Below are positions 44,401-55,600 of a stretch of 64,000 nt of DNA, in pieces. The notes under the pieces were generated by a model. It searched no databases, was not told where the DNA came from, and worked only from the letters and a program-made list of their open reading frames with translations. The stretch is taken from the NCBI GenBank assembly GCA_037577475.1, contig CM075183.1:18984781-19048780 (forward strand), read 5' to 3'. Position numbers and translations under genes: made by a program. Origin of the DNA: Chaunax sp. Z400 (taxonomy: Eukaryota > Chordata > Actinopteri > Lophiiformes > Chaunacidae). The first letter of the stretch is position 1; every line of letters begins with the position of its first letter.

Positions 44401-46566
44401 GGAGCTCGCTGCAGTTCAAAAACTTCAGGTGAGGCATAATAAAGCCGGAATATTTGTCAGTAAATAATTACAAAATTTTTTTTATGGTTTAGTTACAGTG
44501 CAGCAACACTGCTAAGCTAAAATGGCACCAATAGTGAATAAAATCAGAATAAATTCTTGTTTGTTCAACAACACATTTCCCCACATTGTCTCTCTCCGCC
44601 AATCAGCTGTGGTCTTGTCTCATCGCGATGGAATTCACTGATCCACACCTTCCAGTGTGAAGGCAGGGAAGGTCGCTACGTCTCTGTGACAATTCCAGGA
44701 ATATCAAAGACTATTACATTGTGTGCAGTGGAGGTGTATGCTTCTCTGGCAGGTATGGTCCTTGAACGATGTCTGCCGCAGATGAACCAGAAGTGATTGT
44801 GTCTGAAATAGCGAAATATTTTTATGCATATGTTGTTGCTGCTATAGCTGATGAACAACAAATGAGAATTATACTGTTACTTTTGCTTTAAAAAAAAAAT
44901 CTTACTTAATTTTTTGTATAACAGACAAAGACTCTTTGGCTGCAATAGGTCATTGCTGACTTTTCATTTAGGAACCAAAAGTCCTGCAGCACTTTGGTTT
45001 TCAATACCAGCCTGTTGAAAAAAAGGAATAAACTAAACATCAAGGCCAACAGAAACCTAACAACATTCTTTCTCATTAGTGCCAGACGTTGTCCCTTCTC
45101 CCTCTCCTACTACTTTGCTCCTCTCTGCTACTCCTCCTCCTCCTCCCACTGTGAGCATGCTGCTGAGCGGCAGGAGCGTGGCGATGGTGGCCGACAGGCT
45201 TTGCTGGTCCGATGCTCTGTTGTACTGTAGGCTCCACCACTGGGACCTGCTGAGCCTTGACAGTCAGGAGGAGCAGAGGGAGATGGAGGAGCTGTTGAGG
45301 CGCAGTCCTTTCCCCCTCACAGGCTTTGTCTGGCTGGGACTGCGCAGGTATTCAACTCTAACATTGACAATCAGCGATTTACTGTAATTGATGCTCTGAG
45401 GAGCTGGTAGGTGGTCAGTGTCTCACTCAAGCCCAATTTATCATGGCTTTGTATGAATTAGCTGTGTCTATGTGTGTGTGTGTGTGTTTGTGTGTGTTTG
45501 TCCTTTGGCACCGACGTCATCTGTTAAACACAGAAGTGCAGCTTCAATAAGCAGATTTGCAAAAGCTGAGAAAACACCAGAGTCATTGGCAAGATGTGAT
45601 AAAGAGGGTGAAGGCAGGTGCCTTGCCGTATTTTCTTTTCATACAGTCAAAAAAAAAGGGAATTATTTGAATTTTGCAAATGCGTCTTTGAGTCAAATGT
45701 TGTGTGTCCTTATATTTGCTCATTTGCATCGCTTCCATTCCAAGACTAGAGAAGCATGGATGCTTTGCTCTCGTCAAAGTCAGACCCTGTGACGAAGTGT
45801 AACATTAGAGCTTAAATGAATGTAAATTGGAAAAAAGAGATTTTTTTTTGCATTTTTATGACAGAGACGAAACTGATGAATTATTAGAATTATATTATTA
45901 TTAGAAACTGTTAGCTGTAGCTCTACATAAGAATAAAGATAGGGTCCAGGGTTAAGTAAGGTTAGTGCTGGGGTCGGTTGGGTTGTTGTTGAGCATAGGA
46001 CTCTAAGTGCTATAAGAAGTGCACAAGCACACGGGGACCAATGAGGAGAATTACCTTTAAAAATATTTTCCATGGTAATCTATTGAATCAACTGGGTTCT
46101 TGTAATTCATTGGGTTACTAGAGGTATAAACGCTGCTCTCCAAAATGAAGGGACGGTGGTTCAAGTCCCCATTGCTACCGTTTCATCCTTTTTCTTTGGC
46201 ATTAACGATTAAATCTGTTAATACATTTGTTTGACAGACACATAATGAGCGATGTGTGGTTCTGGATGTCTGGTGCTTCCATCAAATTCACCAAATGGCC
46301 ACGAGATTCTCCGCCCGACCTTCACTCCAACCTCTGTGGAGGCCTGGCGACGGGGGGGCACCACCTGTGGGAGGACCAGCCTTGCCAGGAGCCCCTCAAC
46401 TTCATCTGCCAATCACGTAGGGTTTTACGCGTCACATTCCGCGTGTGCACTTATTGTAATTCACCACCTTTGCTTCACCAGCTCTCTCTGTCCTTTAGGA
46501 GCTGAGGACGGAGAAGAAGGAAGAGTGTATTTCTACAGCACCCGCAAAGGCCTCAGTGAGGGTTAA
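41421..46566 (+). CDS. Secreted chimeric lectin: three F-type lectin (fucolectin) domains plus a C-type lectin-like domain
   Basis: Exons 41421-41454, 41604-41639, 41728-42016, 42120-42268, 43350-43644, 43902-44050, 44149-44428, 44607-44752, 45080-45347, 46238-46416 and 46499-46566 (TAA) give 630 residues with consistent phases. Residues about 1-24 are a signal peptide. Each F-lectin domain is encoded by two exons (about 280-295 nt plus 146-149 nt), with phase-1 joints between domains and phase-2 inside them. Domains 2 and 3 keep the fucose-binding RGDCCxER signature with an upstream His; domain 1 has NSDSNENR instead. A proline-rich linker (VPDVVPSPSPTT, then PPPPP) leads to a C-type lectin-like domain (CWSDALLYCRLHHWDLLSL, GFVWLGLRR, LWEDQPC, NFICQS). 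A 21-residue tail ends KGLSEG. F-type lectins bind fucosylated glycans and agglutinate microbes in fish. The three-plus-one layout is directly read; ligand and role are inferred. Confidence 0.9.
41728..42268 (+). other. F-type lectin domain 1 (degenerate sugar site)
   Basis: Exons 41728-42016 and 42120-42268 encode LLENVALKQRAVQSST, NPWW-type DPWWRVDL, and LCEVEVYPEDTC. The canonical RxD...R fucose site and adjacent Cys pair are replaced by NSDSNENR. Loss of the first Arg suggests weak or altered sugar binding. Structural residues are kept. Confidence 0.85.
42269..43349. other. Repeat-filled intron between F-lectin domains 1 and 2
   Basis: Holds 'ataagataagatatcccttt' plus 'attagtcccacagtggggaa' at about 42966-43022, a fish non-LTR retrotransposon 3' tail. 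Directly after it is the second copy of the 31215-type repeat (43030-43155). The block 42535-42960 starts 'tgctgcgttcactacgaact' and may be part of a decayed DNA transposon. No gene is supported. Confidence 0.6.
43350..44050 (+). other. F-type lectin domain 2 (canonical site)
   Basis: Exons 43350-43644 and 43902-44050. Has FANVALKGDATQSS, AIDGRR, NPWWRVDL, ITNRGDCCAERLDGAEIYVG and LCEVEVYAVS. The site His lies about 27 residues before RGD. The vicinal Cys pair of F-type lectins is present. Confidence 0.92.
44149..44752 (+). other. F-type lectin domain 3 (canonical site)
   Basis: Exons 44149-44428 and 44607-44752. Has NVALGKTAEESSSS, DPWWRVDL, ITNRGDCCQERLLGAEIWIG, then a SCGLVSS second half and LCAVEVYASLA. 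The His-to-RGD spacing of about 26 fits the F-type motif. Confidence 0.92.
45080..46416 (+). other. C-type lectin-like domain of the chimeric lectin
   Basis: Exons 45080-45347 and 46238-46416 encode a Pro-rich linker then a CTLD with its usual Cys residues (LCWSDALLYC; NLCGGL; QPCQEPLNFIC) and the WIGL-like WLGLRR. EPN/QPD and WND calcium-site motifs are not visible; LWEDQPC stands where WND would be. Ca-dependent sugar binding is therefore doubtful. An intron of about 890 bp splits the domain at LGLRR. Confidence 0.82.
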
Positions 46567-48060
46567 TAATACTGCCGCCCATGTGTTTTAATTACAATGA
46601 ATTACATAATTCCGACTCATAATATCAACATAAATAGTGACAATAGAAAAGCGTGAACTTGCATCCCTACATAATATATCCTTCATTATGTTTTAAGTTT
46701 TTGTGTTTTATCCCTCAGTGGCTGTAAATTTCCACGTATTTCCTAAAATATTTTATCATAATATCACTTCACATCACTTCAGCTTGTTTTGTAATGTGTG
46801 AGAGACCTTGTAGATGTGAAACACAGAAGTGAACTATCAATAGAAATAAGTGGTCACATTTACGTTGAAGCAACGTAATGTGATGCTGCTGCATATTCGA
46901 TCTGTAATCGTCTGATTGACCTTGAGGTCATACAGAGTCGATCGCCTTATTGTGCTAATTGCAATATGCAAAAATATGAACACACTTCTTTTGTGTCCTG
47001 AGAGCGCTGTCACGATCCACTTATCTAAATTATATGGTGCCTGGTATTAGGTGTGGTACAGGTTTGCGTGACGGGTGTAATAATAACAGGATTAATGATT
47101 GTGTGTATTGTATTGTGTGTGAATTGAGCGATTCCCAACAGACGTACAGGAAGAACAAACACACCCTGAGGCAGAGCTGGACGGCAGTTACCTTTTTCTT
47201 CTTGTCCGTCTGGCTGAGTCACTTTTTTAACCCAGAATTTAAACCACAATCTGCATTGTTTTTTGTTGTTGTTTTTTTATAACATTACATTGCAGTCACA
47301 AATGCTTTCAAAAACCAATGTAGCACTTTGCTCTTTAAAGTCTGTAAGATTCAATGAGATTTAGGGGCAGAAATGGAATACAATATTCAAAATAAGAATC
47401 CTGTTTTCATCGTGTTTTCATTCATCTTGAAAAACTGATGAATTAGATGATGAAGCAAGTGTTTCCCTCCATCTGTGAGATCAATTCATTTGTTCATTGC
47501 ATAAATTAATTTATAACCTTATGAGGAGGTCGTCTTTTCTGTGAACACCAAGCTCCTCCTCCTCCTCCTCCGCTTCTTCTCCATTATTTGTAATACAACA
47601 CAGTCGACACAGGGGGACGCTGTTCAACAATGTCCCCACACTCTCACACTTTGGCTGCCAGTGAGGTGCAATTAAAGCAATAAAGCAATAAAAGGTGAAG
47701 AAACGCTGAGTAATAGCAACTTGAGACTAAAGTGTGACGTCATGTTTATATATGAGGAGAAATTAAGATGACATCACCATGATATAAACATGTCTCCACT
47801 GCAGGCCTTCTGGGTGGCATTAAACATTTGCTTACTTGGGTAACAGAGAACATGTAATTTGAAACACAATTAAATAAAGATGGCGATCTTATGGAGCATT
47901 TCAATTGACTTGAAACATCAAATTTAATTTATTTATACGCTATATTAACACTTTCAAGCCTGGCTACGGTATTTTTTTTAACAAGGCACTCCAGTGAGTT
48001 TACACATGATGTTCACTTTATTTGTCTTGAGGAGAACTACCTACTGGAGCGAGTGAAAAG
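46567..48060. other. Intergenic stretch after the lectin gene
   Basis: Includes the lectin gene's 3' UTR, whose poly(A) site I could not place with confidence. A CTC triplet run lies near 47550-47580. No further gene was seen. Confidence 0.45.
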
Positions 48061-48069
48061 AAGAGGTTT

Positions 48070-48770
<701 letters not shown>

Positions 48771-48795
48771 TGTGACTATGGGATTTGTCTAAAGT

Positions 48796-48910
48796 CTAAA
48801 AAAACAAAAAAACAAAAAACAACAACCCCAAACCAAACAAACAAACAAAATAAAAAAATAAATGAAATTAAAAAAAAATAAATAAAAAAAATATATATAT
48901 ATATATATAT
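48796..48910. repeat. A-rich low-complexity tract (AAAC/AAAT steps then TA)
   Basis: AAAAC/AAAC steps grade into AAAT and a TA run ending at about 48910. This is followed to 49350 by sequence in which I see no feature. Confidence 0.85.
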
Positions 48911-49419
48911 GGAAGGATATGTCGACCTCTGCCACATCAGTGTTGATCAGTGCAATAACAAACTCAAGGAATTGCCCTTTAACCCTTCCTCAACGACAGA
49001 TAGGTGGCAAAAGGCTATTTACAAGTGACCCAGGAAGGACAGTCAGATCACTGAGTCAACTTGAACCTCGCACTTTTCTGGTGGAGTAAAATCTATTCCA
49101 GTGGTTCTGTGTTATAGCAGAACATGTGCAGAAACAGACCCATTGTAGCAGTCATCATTTGACTTTTGAATAATTGCCCCAATAAACTTAATCGTCTCCC
49201 ACCGAGAGTAAAGAAAGCCCAATTTCATGTTCACAATAAAACATCACAAGTTTTCACATTTTCAATTACGCCTGGGTGGGGTAACGTCTTTTTCATTGTC
49301 TATTCATTTTACTCTGGTGGGGGAAATGGAAAGTTTGAGTGGAGAGAAGGACTGTAGTGCTCTTGTTAGGTGAGAGGAGAGGAGGAGAGGGAGGGAGAGA
49401 GGGAGAGAGGGGGAGGTGG

Positions 49420-49695
49420 GAGTGAGTATAACTGCCTGGCAGACACAGAGGGGAGGGGAGAAAAAAAATGTAGCTTGGACATTCCCAGGCTGGGAAATAT
49501 AGCGGAGGGTGATAGGTGAAGGGAAGAGGGCTGAAATTTCACTGAGAGAAAGATCTGAAGGGAAAAAGTCACATTAAGGCGGCTGATGGAGGCTGTTAAC
49601 AACTAAGACGGGGACGTTTTCACGGAGAATGCGGAGAGGAAGCAAATGCAGGAAAGGAGCTGAAGATTATGTAGGAATTCCTGACTGAAGTCATG
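49420..49695 (+). promoter_or_regulatory. Putative promoter and exon 1 of the puratrophin-like gene
   Basis: A purine-rich GAGGAG block (49365-49415) precedes a TATA-like gagtataact (about 49424-49433). The putative exon then runs to the donor at 49695/49696 (tcatg|gtaagt). Its last three bases are an ATG in phase 0 with the exon at 55363, so the start codon may close this exon. If not used, translation could begin at the next in-frame ATG, 55375. Confidence 0.5.
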
Positions 49696-52600
49696 GTAAG
49701 TCCCCCCTTTTCTTTTTTTTTTTTTAAGCTAGGAGGAACTCAAGTTTGCCTGGAAAATGACAGAGATCAAAGTTTTCTGATCAGGAGGACATGTGGAGTT
49801 AACGCATCACAAAACCTTTCCAAACTTCTTCACTCAAGCTCAGAAACTCAAAACACAAAGTCAGCTTTATTTTCTAGAGGCTAATATAACAGACTTCTCC
49901 TTTTCTTCCCTTATGGTAACATTCACACATTCACACACAACATTTCAAGCAGCACCACTTATTCCATATACTTGCCTTGAATCATACATTTCTCATAAAG
50001 ACTTGTGTTTGACTGAGGAAGCAGTTTAGTCAGCAGTTGTTGACTGAGTTTGCAGATTATAGCGACATGATTTAAGATGTGATGTGGCTGATTTTTGCGG
50101 TTGACTTGAAGAGGGAACCCGGGTCTCGCAGAAGCAAAAGAGCTCTCTGTTGCATCTCCAGGGATTTCAATTACCATCCCCACCCACTCATGGTCTGATG
50201 AGTGGCACAAGGAGGCATAGAGGCGAGTGTCAGGCAGACACATGTCCACACACACACACAGAGAGAGGATCATTTAAATGAAGACAGAAACAAGTTCATA
50301 AAGAGAGATTTACATCATAGCCATGCTTCTGTTTGTTGGTCGGGGTGGAGCCGTTTGGCAGGGAGACGGGAAGCGAAAGCAGAGGGAAAGAGTGGAATAA
50401 AAGAGCGCAGAGGGTAGGGTTACTTTTTATTTTAGGAGACTTGGATGGCAGCAGCGGCGGTTTCAGTGATGCCGCATTTTCCACATTGGACCCGGGAGAG
50501 AAAAGGAGAGAGGGAGAGAAAGAAAGGAAGAGGGAACATGTGCAGTAACGTCCTCTAACGGTGGATCACAGTAACAGACGCACAACAGGAGCATAGTCGC
50601 AGCAAAGTGAAGAGAAATTGTTCAAAACACTTGCCACGTGACGAACGACTGCATGCTTGTTAAAACGCGTCAGCAAACAGTTGTGCACACAGTTCACAGA
50701 CACACACAAGATGAGGCGATGGAGGGTATTTCCATTCCCTCTGTCTGGTTGAGCCCTGGTTTTAAGACACTACTGGGAAATACCAGTCTTCAAGTCTGGG
50801 AACAGACTAATCGAAGAAGACAGGAATAATCCAGACAGTGTCAGCGATGTTGCACAGGGATCTTTCTTTAACTGTGTTTCCTGTAATTGTCAAGACCCTC
50901 TGACATTTACAGTACATGCAGACAAGAGATGACGACTTTAGAACACCGAAATAACCTGCCTATACGGTCGTTTTATTTGACTTCTTTGCTTTTAATAATC
51001 ATGGTCCTCATCTTGTTTTGCCATTTTGTCCAGAATGTAGCTCTAGACACACTTTTTAGATCATTAAATCAAGAGTTAAAGCTGCTTTTATGAATATTAT
51101 ACCAATGGATCACATGTCTCTGACCCTGGATAGGTGCATTTTAGTGTCTTTCAGCCAATTGTTTTTGGTTGTGAGCCCCTCAGCTTTGCTGTTATGATGT
51201 AGGGGCCATTTACACGGGCCTACAGAAGTACGTATGGGTCCATGGGTAGACCCTTTACGGACGGACGGATCCATCTACGGATCTAGATGGAGCATAAATG
51301 GGGAGACAAAACACCATGTTTAGTTGCCAAATATACACACAACCAGTTTAGACACTATTTAAACAAAAGACATTAAAGGATCTGAAGCCTTGCCTTTTAC
51401 TATTTCCAGGAACAGAACTGCAGCGTTTAAGTTGTCCAAAAAAATCTGTAAAAAAAAAAAAAGTCTCAGAAGCTTTTTTTTTGACCTACTGTTAGTCATG
51501 TTAGATTAAACGGGAAGATTTAAGAAAGGAAATCAGTCTCAGGTGTCTCCTCTTTCATCCTCTTCATCCTTATTACCCTTTGTCTGGCTGCCTCCCTCCT
51601 TCTTTTTCCTGTCTCCTCACTTCTTGGCTGTTCCCTTTCTCCCTGTTGGCATATTTCTAATTTTTCCCCTCATGTCATCTTCCATCACCCCCCCCCTTCT
51701 CCAGAGCTCCTTTGAGCTCCATCTCCGTTCCTCCTCTTCCTCCATCCTTCGTTTACTGTAGGGGTCTACATCTGGTTTCTATCATGGTTGCTGCTGCTCT
51801 TGTTTCCCATCGATCTCTCCCACCGGTCAGCCTCCTCCTCTTTTCTTTTTTCCTTTTTCTGTCTGAACCCTTGGTCTCCGCAGGGCTGTCTGGTTCTCTA
51901 AAACTCTCTGTCACTCTGTCTCTTTCTTAGTTTGTTTCTAAATTCACTCACTCTTCAATTAGATGGCACGAAGAACCATTTAAGCTCCTTGAAACTTAAA
52001 TTCCCACTACTTTATCCTTCTCTTCTCAGTGTTATTAGCCTTTTCTCTGTCTTCCTTTCCGTGACATTTCTGTTTCTATCATTTTTCCCCCCTTCTGTGC
52101 CAAGCATCTGTTTGGAGGACTTCTATTGGCTCTTCCTTTTTAATCTGCGTACAAAAGAGAAAGACAGGAAGTCAGACGCAAGAATGACGTCCCCTTGTTC
52201 TGCACAGAAGGATGCACACTCATCCACACTGATTGTCCTCAGCGACACTTTTCCAGTGACCGCAGACTGTAAATAACAGTGACCAAGATGTCATCTGTGA
52301 CACTGGGACTGGTAGTTTAGAGCATTTTTGTTTGCAATTGTTACCCATGTTGTAATTAAATGTAGTCAGAAAGAGAAAGCTGCGGTTTGCCGGCTTCGTC
52401 AAAGTGCAGCCGATCAGCTGTAAAATGTATTTTTTTCATTAGGCGTCACTGGAGGTCCATTTTCTTTGTTTTTCCTGTCTCCCCTGGTAGATCGAGTTTG
52501 CCTAATTGTAATCATGTGACCTCAACGTGGAAATTAGGTCATGTGATATAAAATATTGTATATCATATATATATTGTATGTCAACATCCAGTGCAACCAT

Positions 52601-55600
52601 GCATCTCATAAAGGTGCTTATCTTGTTTTCAGCTTGTGACAATGGGTTTTTAGCTGTTGCAATTGGTTTTTAAATGGTTTATTTAGCTAAATAAATAGAA
52701 TTATTTACAACACCCTGCAGGGAACACTTGATTCTTCTATTTTTCTGAATCATTACCAGTTGAAAAGTCTTTCCTGTGTGCAAAGATCTAAGTAAAGATA
52801 TGTTTTTCATTGCACTTCCTTATTTAACAACCAATTTTAAATTTTGCACATTGTTACCTACATCTAGAAACAAAACAACAGTTTGACTCTGATTATGTGC
52901 GTTTTCAAAGATAGTTATTTAAGTCATGGCTTAAAAAAGTTTCATTAATTTGTTTAACTGGATACTCATGTCTCTGGTTAAAGCTATTCTTAGCATGCCT
53001 TAAATTAGCTGTCATGTTTTTTGTCAACCGTCTGACTCAGATCTGTTCTTCATCATCTCTCTAGTTTGGTTTTATTATGACTTTTATAGAGCTAGTGTTC
53101 CAAAGCTGATTGGGAGTTTGTGCCAGTAGCATTTGCTGGAATATCTAAAAAACAAAGTCACTCTCATTGCATTTCATTTCATAACATATTTCATATACAA
53201 ATCCTGTTGAAAGTTGTGTGTACAGGTGTGCATGAACAGTCATTGCTGAGAAAATAAAAATGGGGAAAAGCAGAGGTGGCATGCACGTCTGCATCACACA
53301 TCCAAACCAAATTTTGCTGCAGGCTAGTACTAATAATTCATAAAAAATCAGTTACCTATTCGCACCAATGCTTAAATAATGAAGCTCCCAGTGGTGAAGT
53401 TGTGCAAGTCTGTGAGACAGTGTTGAAAGCAGGGGCATTTCACTGACTTATATTGGTATTTACTGATGATGCATAAAGAGTTAAGAAAATCATTTAAAGG
53501 GTTATTTTAGAGTTCGCTATAGTTGTGTGTTGTTTTGAATTAACTCCAGTCTTGTGGGAAGCTTAAAAAGGGCTTTAGTCAAAGAGGAAGTTCCCACTGG
53601 CAATCACACGGACCTCCTGCTGTGGTTTTACTACACTCAATATGTTCAGTAAGAGAGCCAGAGGACTCTTTTACAACCACTACACCTATTACAAGCTCTC
53701 CGACAGTGTTGTTTACCATAGTCCAAGTGTTGAGATACCCCCTGTTGGTGTGTCTGTACACCAGCCCCAACCCACGTAGCATCTTCTGCTTTTAAATAAA
53801 GCAAGATTTGCCTTCTGTTGCACGGTCATCAGTCTAGATATGTGTTAGATGATAAAAATGTCCGTCTGTGTTGGTCTTAAAAGTCCTGCTAAAGTTGAGA
53901 AAATTTCAGTGCTTTTTCTGATTTGTTTCAACACAATGACTATTAAATTGGTTAATTCCTTGGAAACGTGTTTCTTATATCAACCATCAGAAAAAAGTTC
54001 CACTCATTTTAAGATACATAAGTGATTTTGACATTTACACTTATGTCCCTTTAGCTTCCCAACAAGACCCTCTTGGGGATTTAATGGTTTTGTTTACCAA
54101 AAAGCCATGGGACTAACTTGACCTTAAAGCTTCTCGGCTTCTGGAAAACTGAGCTGCAAGATTTATGGAACTTGTTTTTTCGAAATTGCCCCATTGCTCC
54201 CATCCAAAATTCTGTGTTACTATGGAAAAGCTGCCTGCAGTTGAGAAAGTTGCTTTGCAGCCAAGAGAACGGATCGGAAACTGAACCTAACCGATTAGTA
54301 CTCCGATAAGTGACCCCAAGCAACCTCAGCGGAGCAGGTCCCCAGCCAGATTTGTGTATTTCTTATTCGTCCTGCTTTGTTTATAAGACTTTCTCCTCTT
54401 TGGTTTCATTCTCACAATGATGAGTGTATTTTGTCTCTGGTTTGAATATCTGATTAGTCAAATTTTCTGTCAAGGCATGTTGAATAAGTTTTCTAAGAAC
54501 CTTCTTGTTTTTATTACTCATTCCGTCCTCTTGTGGCTAACCCCAAAACCCCTTTGTACACAAAAACAACCCCAAAAATAATTCTCAAATACTCGGGAAC
54601 CTACGTTTTCTTCCATAAACCCACCACCAGCTCATTCCCTCCTGGACCCTCTCTTTCTAGCTGCTCTTTTCTTTTTCCGTACACTCTGTTCTCCCATTCT
54701 GGGCTTCCTCTCTATCCGTCCCCTCGGTTGTTGCAGTTATTCAGCACAATATGCCGTCTGTTGAAGAGAATCCCAATGTAATTGCTGTCAGATGACATTT
54801 GTGGAGTCGGGTGGAGGTGAAACAAAGAAAGTTGGGTAAAAAAAAAAAAAAAAGAGGAGATGAGAAAATTTGAGAGCAGGGAGAGGGGTGAAAGTGGGGA
54901 AAAGAGGGAAAGAAGCAGATGGGGATGTTAGAGGGGAAGTGTAAAGGGAGGGAAGGACAAAGAGGAGTTGGAAAAGAGAGAGAAAAAAGTTGCAGGTTGC
55001 CATGCCCACGGTCAATGCAGAAAAATAAACAGTGTGTGTTGCATGCACTGCTCTGTCACCCTCCACCTCACAGGCCGGCCCTGTTATGATGTGTGTGTGC
55101 ATGCATGTGTTAGGGAGTTCACATTTTGCAGGGCTTTGACTCTTTTGTTCTGGGTGTTCTTGCATTTACTGGGCCTTGGAGGAAATGTTTATCACTCTCC
55201 AGACCGTACAACAGGAAGTCAAAAGTAGAATATGTGTGTGTAATTGTCTGTGTGTGTGTGTCTCAGCAAAAAGCGAGACAACGCAGCTGTTAGACACAAA
55301 CACAGACATTAGTGTTGATCTAGTATCCGGTTAAGGATTAACCCTTTCTCAACCTCTCTCAGGGTTCGGAGGCAATGGAGGACTGTGTCCAGGGGGCGCT
55401 CTCATCGCTGTATCCTCCTTTTGAGAGCACAGCGCCACCCCTCCTCTCCCAGGTATATCTCACAACCACGCACACACACCTTTACCGAAGTCCACATCTT
55501 TACAGCAATAAGCAGGGGAGCATAAATAATGCAGATTGAATTAAATGATAAAGGCCGTTCTTGAGTATAAGGGGAAGGCGATGCCTTGTGTAGATAACAT

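Noticed and set aside
50444..50557. Small frame starting MAAAAVSVMPHF in the first intron of the puratrophin-like gene
   Set aside because: 37 codons with no in-phase donor and a low-complexity purine-rich tail. An alternative first exon is possible but unsupported.
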